Translations under genes and position numbers: made by a program
DNA from: Acinetobacter parvus DSM 16617 = CIP 108168
Lineage (GTDB): Bacteria > Pseudomonadota > Gammaproteobacteria > Pseudomonadales > Moraxellaceae
DNA: 64,000 bases
Direction: 5' to 3'
Assembly (NCBI RefSeq): GCF_000368025.1
Contig: NZ_KB849211.1
Span: 37,553-101,552, forward strand
The notes under the pieces: model-generated
Databases searched by the model: none
What the model saw: the letters and a program-made list of their open reading frames with translations, nothing else
Told to the model about the DNA's origin: nothing
Part shown: positions 61,854 to 64,000 of the stretch, one piece after another
How positions within the stretch are numbered: position 1 is the stretch's first letter
How the letters are laid out: each line of letters begins with the position of its first letter

Positions 61854-63284
61854 ATGTCGCAAAAGAAAAGTGTGGTTTTCCAAAACCTATTGCCAACCAT
61901 CAGACAATATCAACAATCGGGTTTTACCCATGAAAAAATTGTTGAATTACTGAGAGATCAGCATGATCTTGATCTGGTTACCATTGAAACCTTTAAAAGT
62001 TATTTATACCGATATGCAAAAGTGAATCCAGCTATGTCTAAAAATACTGCTATTCCCAACTCAACTCAAACCACTAGAGAAATCAGGAAATCCTCTAAGC
62101 TTGAGCATGTTTGTTACGACATTCGTGGACCAGTATTACGCGCCGCCAATGAAATGGAAGAGCAAGGACATAAAATCATCAAGCTAAATATCGGCAACCC
62201 CGCACCTTTTGGTTTTGAAGCCCCACAAGAGATTATTAACGACGTTGCCTTAAACCTGCCAAATGCGATTGGCTACACTGATTCTAAAGGCATTTTCCCT
62301 GCCCGTAAGGCAATTTGCCAGTATTACCAGCAGAAAGGCATTTTTGATATGCATGTCAATGATGTCTATGTCGGCAATGGTGTGTCTGAACTGATCGTGA
62401 TGGCAATGCAAGGGTTGCTGGATGACGGCGATGAAATGCTGGTGCCAATGCCTGACTACCCATTGTGGACAGCCGCAGTCAACCTTTCAGGGGGTACGGC
62501 AGTTCACTATAAATGTGATGAAGAGAACTACTGGTATCCTGACATTGCCGATATGGAAAGCAAGATCACGCCCAATACGCGTGGAATTGTGGTGATTAAT
62601 CCAAATAACCCGACAGGTTCGGTCTACCCTCGCCATGTGTTAGAACAAATTGTCGCATTGGCGAAAAAACATGACTTGATTTTATTTGCTGATGAAATCT
62701 ACGATAAAATCGTTTATGACGGTATTGAACATGTGGCTGTTGCTGCTCTTTCTGGTGATCAGCTCTGTTTATCTTTTAACGGTTTATCAAAGGCATATCG
62801 TATTGCAGGTTATCGTGCTGGATGGATGGCGATTACAGGGGACAAGGCGCGTGCGGCAGACTATATCGAGGGTCTGGACATGCTGGCTTCCATGCGCCTG
62901 TGTGCCAACCATCAGGCGCAATATGCCATTCAAACTGCGTTAGGTGGTTATCAATCCATTAATGATTTGATTCGCCCTGGTGGGCGTTTATATGAACAAC
63001 GCAATATTGCATGGGAAATGTTGAATGAAATTCCTGGTGTCAGTTGTGTTAAACCTGATGGTGCCATGTACTGCTTCCCTAAACTTGACCCAGAAATTTA
63101 TCCAGTTGAAGATGACGAAAAATTCATGCTGGATTTATTAAAGGCTGAAAAAGTTTTACTGGTTCAGGGTACGGGCTTTAACTGGCCAACGCCTGACCAT
63201 TTCCGTGTGGTATTTTTACCTGCGGAAAATGAGTTACGTGAGGCAATTAACCGTTTAGGCCGTTTCCTCGCTAAAATACGTTAA
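61854..63284 (+). CDS. alaA: AlaA-like aminotransferase with N-terminal extension
   Basis: A 476-residue PLP aminotransferase. From about residue 70 it matches E. coli AlaA (alanine from pyruvate and glutamate): KIIKLNIGNPAPFGFEAPQE, INPNNPTGSVYPRHVLEQIV, FADEIYDKIVYD and SFNGLSKAYRIAGYRAGWM with the cofactor Lys. The first ~60 residues are extra: LLPTIRQYQQSGFTHEKIVE and LVTIETFKSYLYRYAK look like a small helical DNA-binding-type domain. The first ATG has AGGA upstream, but the internal ATG (62034) has no Shine-Dalgarno, so the extension is probably translated. Confidence 0.85.
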   Translation: MSQKKSVVFQNLLPTIRQYQQSGFTHEKIVELLRDQHDLDLVTIETFKSYLYRYAKVNPAMSKNTAIPNSTQTTREIRKSSKLEHVCYDIRGPVLRAANEMEEQGHKIIKLNIGNPAPFGFEAPQEIINDVALNLPNAIGYTDSKGIFPARKAICQYYQQKGIFDMHVNDVYVGNGVSELIVMAMQGLLDDGDEMLVPMPDYPLWTAAVNLSGGTAVHYKCDEENYWYPDIADMESKITPNTRGIVVINPNNPTGSVYPRHVLEQIVALAKKHDLILFADEIYDKIVYDGIEHVAVAALSGDQLCLSFNGLSKAYRIAGYRAGWMAITGDKARAADYIEGLDMLASMRLCANHQAQYAIQTALGGYQSINDLIRPGGRLYEQRNIAWEMLNEIPGVSCVKPDGAMYCFPKLDPEIYPVEDDEKFMLDLLKAEKVLLVQGTGFNWPTPDHFRVVFLPAENELREAINRLGRFLAKIR

Positions 63285-63294
63285 GACCATATTC

Positions 63295-63327
63295 AATCCC
63301 CCTTTAGTACGTAAGGGGGATTTTTAT
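63295..63327 (+). terminator. alaA-like terminator
   Basis: ATCCCCCTT / AAGGGGGAT hairpin followed by TTTTTA. Confidence 0.88.
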
Positions 63328-63446
63328 ATTTAATAGGGACGGCAGAGTAAAACTTCAATTTTTATTCTGCCGCTATATTTTTAATGCTTTATGAGATTTA
63401 ATTTATGGTTAAAATATAGTCAGCATAGTTTTTAAAACACCACCTT

Positions 63447-63926
63447 TTATTTAACTGTTGCCGTTAATTTAATCTGGCCTGCATTGGAAACCATGTCCAT
63501 TTTTTCAATGCTCACCCCCATCTGGGATAGCTGCATTAAAAAGTTGGCAAGTACAGAATAATTCTGATGTTCCGCAACAATTTGGATCTGTTCTCCATTT
63601 TGCTGCGAAGAAACTGCCAACCCTTGCTGCTGTGCTGTACGCTGGATTTTATCCGCCGAGGAAAGGGCAAGGTCATTGGCAGGTTTCATGGTTGCAGCAT
63701 TACTCTGCATCCAGACCATTAAATCCTTAAGCTCATTTAAACGCTTTTGTTGCTGGTTTGCCAAAGCATGCATTTTCCACAAAGCGGAACCAACAATCAC
63801 AACGATTAAAAAAACAGTTGTAAAAACCACCATCACGCGCTCACGCACTGACAGGCTCTGTAAATATTGATTCAGCGCCTCAGCTTTCTGATCAAGACTA
63901 TTTTGTAATTGTGTGAACGCTTTCAT
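63447..63926 (-). CDS. gspM: Type II secretion system protein M
   Basis: A 159-residue inner-membrane component of the type II secretion pseudopilus platform, which works with GspL. One membrane helix (VMVVFTTVFLIVVIVGSALW, about residues 31-50) follows a short cytoplasmic N-terminus (SLSVRERVMV). The periplasmic ferredoxin-like domain ends GVSIEKMDMVSNAGQIKLTA. The start overlaps the gspL stop (TAATG), so the two are coupled. Confidence 0.92.
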   Translation of the reverse strand: MKAFTQLQNSLDQKAEALNQYLQSLSVRERVMVVFTTVFLIVVIVGSALWKMHALANQQQKRLNELKDLMVWMQSNAATMKPANDLALSSADKIQRTAQQQGLAVSSQQNGEQIQIVAEHQNYSVLANFLMQLSQMGVSIEKMDMVSNAGQIKLTATVK

Positions 63927-64000
63927 TATTTTACTTTGACCATCCCAATCGCACCGACACTATCCGCTTGTACATTTCCAAGTTCCGCCTGAAAACCCTG
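63926..64000 (-). CDS. gspL: Type II secretion system protein L, C-terminus (partial)
   Basis: The final 24 codons (QGFQAELGNVQADSVGAIGM and VKVK) and stop of the gene upstream of gspM; the rest lies beyond the window. Identity rests on the gene order, the TAATG coupling and the match to GspL-type periplasmic C-termini. Confidence 0.65.
   Translation of the reverse strand, partial: QGFQAELGNVQADSVGAIGMVKVK

Noticed and set aside
61670..61900. 76-codon minus-strand ORF between msrB and alaA-like gene
   Set aside because: It overlaps the alaA-like start and promoter, has no Shine-Dalgarno and consists of AT-rich chance coding.
1..64000. CRISPR arrays, tRNA or rRNA genes, prophage
   Set aside because: No regularly spaced repeats, tRNA-like arms, rRNA stretches or phage structural genes were seen.

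Overview
The window looks like a chromosomal segment of an Acinetobacter species. It is AT-rich, carries a complete ISAba1 element plus the end of a second copy, and has housekeeping genes of Moraxellaceae type (AcnB, TamA/TamB, Coq7, PurT, GlnD, a type II secretion gspL-gspM pair). Species cannot be fixed from sequence alone.

Layout. 1-8.8 kb: ISAba1 end, argF, a phosphatase-like gene, ispF, a small graveyard of gene and IS fragments (3.08-3.85 kb), yceI-like, osmC-like, tkt, metK. 8.9-16.8 kb: small ORF, fxsA, a DUF2238 remnant, a K+ channel, a two-gene accessory module with a PD-(D/E)XK nuclease, acnB, two small envelope proteins. 16.9-34.4 kb: tamB-tamA, LplT-like transporter, coq7, folK-folB, ABC1 kinase, moeB-like, truncated flavin reductase, SDR, prmC-prfA, YiaA-like, glycine-zipper protein. 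34.8-48.0 kb: a guanidine-utilisation locus of convergent transcription units. 48.2-64 kb: glyA, Mpo1-like remnant, lipoprotein, tautomerase, purT, glnD, dapC, an RND efflux operon broken by two nonsense codons, gpx, msrB, alaA-like, gspM and the end of gspL.

The guanidine locus is the most interesting part. Right unit (minus strand): guanidine-I (ykkC) riboswitch, two DUF1989 carboxyguanidine-deiminase-like subunits, and a biotin-dependent urea/guanidine carboxylase. Middle unit (minus strand): a 40-codon small ORF, a NikR-like ribbon-helix-helix regulator that has lost three of four nickel ligands, and an NMT1/SsuA-type substrate-binding lipoprotein. Left unit (plus strand): ABC permease, ABC ATPase, a 2-oxoglutarate/Fe(II) oxygenase, an uncharacterised protein and an SMR exporter. 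Each of the three promoters shows a -24/-12 (sigma-54) element next to a site GTAWTAC-N14-GTAWTAC, which has the 28-bp geometry of a NikR operator. This suggests a three-layer control (nitrogen limitation, NikR-like regulator, guanidine riboswitch) over import, possible oxidative processing, carboxylation and deimination of guanidine-type compounds. No allophanate hydrolase is in the window. Two direct copies of a ~300-bp MITE-like repeat flank the minus-strand units, and ISAba1 has inserted between the SMR gene and its terminator.

Decay is widespread: remnants of dadA-like, IS630, IS66, DUF2238, flavin-reductase and Mpo1-like genes, and the interrupted RND pump, suggest ongoing gene loss.
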